From the NCBI GenBank assembly GCA_964035545.1, contig OZ037771.1:2408628-2472627 (forward strand): a DNA stretch of 64,000 nucleotides, written 5' to 3'. Of this stretch, positions 63,858 through 64,000 are shown one piece after another. The notes beneath the pieces are model-generated. The model had not been told where the DNA came from and did not search any database. It saw only the letters and a program-made list of their open reading frames with translations. The DNA is from Bugula neritina (taxonomy: Eukaryota > Bryozoa > Gymnolaemata > Cheilostomatida > Bugulidae). Positions within the stretch are counted from its first letter, which is position 1, and each line of letters opens with the position of its first letter. A program made the translations under genes and the position numbers.

Positions 63858-64000
63858 GTTCGCAGCAACTATTCGCTTTCTGTCTACTTGTAGCTAGATC
63901 TGGCGGGACTTTAATTAATTTTTTTTCAAATTACTGAATGCAATACTAGCTGATGGCAACTCGATGAGTTGATGTGAGATGCCTGAAAGAATAAACAAGT

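Overview
The window is eukaryotic nuclear DNA from an invertebrate animal. It is AT-rich, its genes are split into many short exons by GT-AG introns, and it carries abundant microsatellites, minisatellites, tRNA-derived SINE-like pieces and one large foldback DNA element. The proteins are metazoan. Their divergence, together with the IP3R-like paralogue, suggests a non-vertebrate such as a lophotrochozoan, but the sequence alone does not fix the phylum.

Layout: (1) 207-1196 (minus): the first two coding exons of an aminergic-type class A GPCR that runs off the left edge, with a possible 5' UTR exon near 2446. (2) 4154-35385 (plus): the 3' two thirds of an inositol 1,4,5-trisphosphate receptor-like channel gene. 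It has about 38 ordinary exons plus seven tiny phase-symmetric candidate microexons. Its pore region lacks the canonical GGGVGD selectivity filter and the S3 segment is not visible. (3) 35386-41656: intergenic, no convincing gene. (4) 41657-48121 (plus): a complete 8-exon cystathionine gamma-lyase gene. (5) 50571-59814 (plus): a complete 13-exon CCDC138-like coiled-coil gene. (6) 61223-63857+ (plus): the 5' part of a dachshund (DACH) gene, cut by the right edge.

The genes show no operon-like relationship. The receptor, the Ca2+ channel homologue, the transsulfuration enzyme, the centrosome-associated-family protein and the transcription cofactor look like ordinary chromosomal neighbours.

The most striking structure is not a gene. 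At least six exon borders, in two genes, carry minisatellites whose unit is the splice junction itself: donors at 8915, 9817, 30360 and 33898, and acceptors at 5603 and 63731. The largest is about 2.35 kb with roughly 90 copies of a GTAAGTAT-type donor. In the receptor arrays examined in detail, use of a decoy site gives a stop codon or frameshift. In the dachshund array the 21-bp unit keeps the frame open, so each decoy would add a heptapeptide inside the conserved DACH box. Further arrays next to exons (7386, 27661) are also built from GTGAGT-like donor motifs. A second striking structure is the cluster of five phase-0 microexons (12, 21, 60, 30 and 24 nt) between two constitutive receptor exons. 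A third is a 3.7-kb near-palindromic transposon with an ACAT target duplication and a neighbouring empty-site copy.
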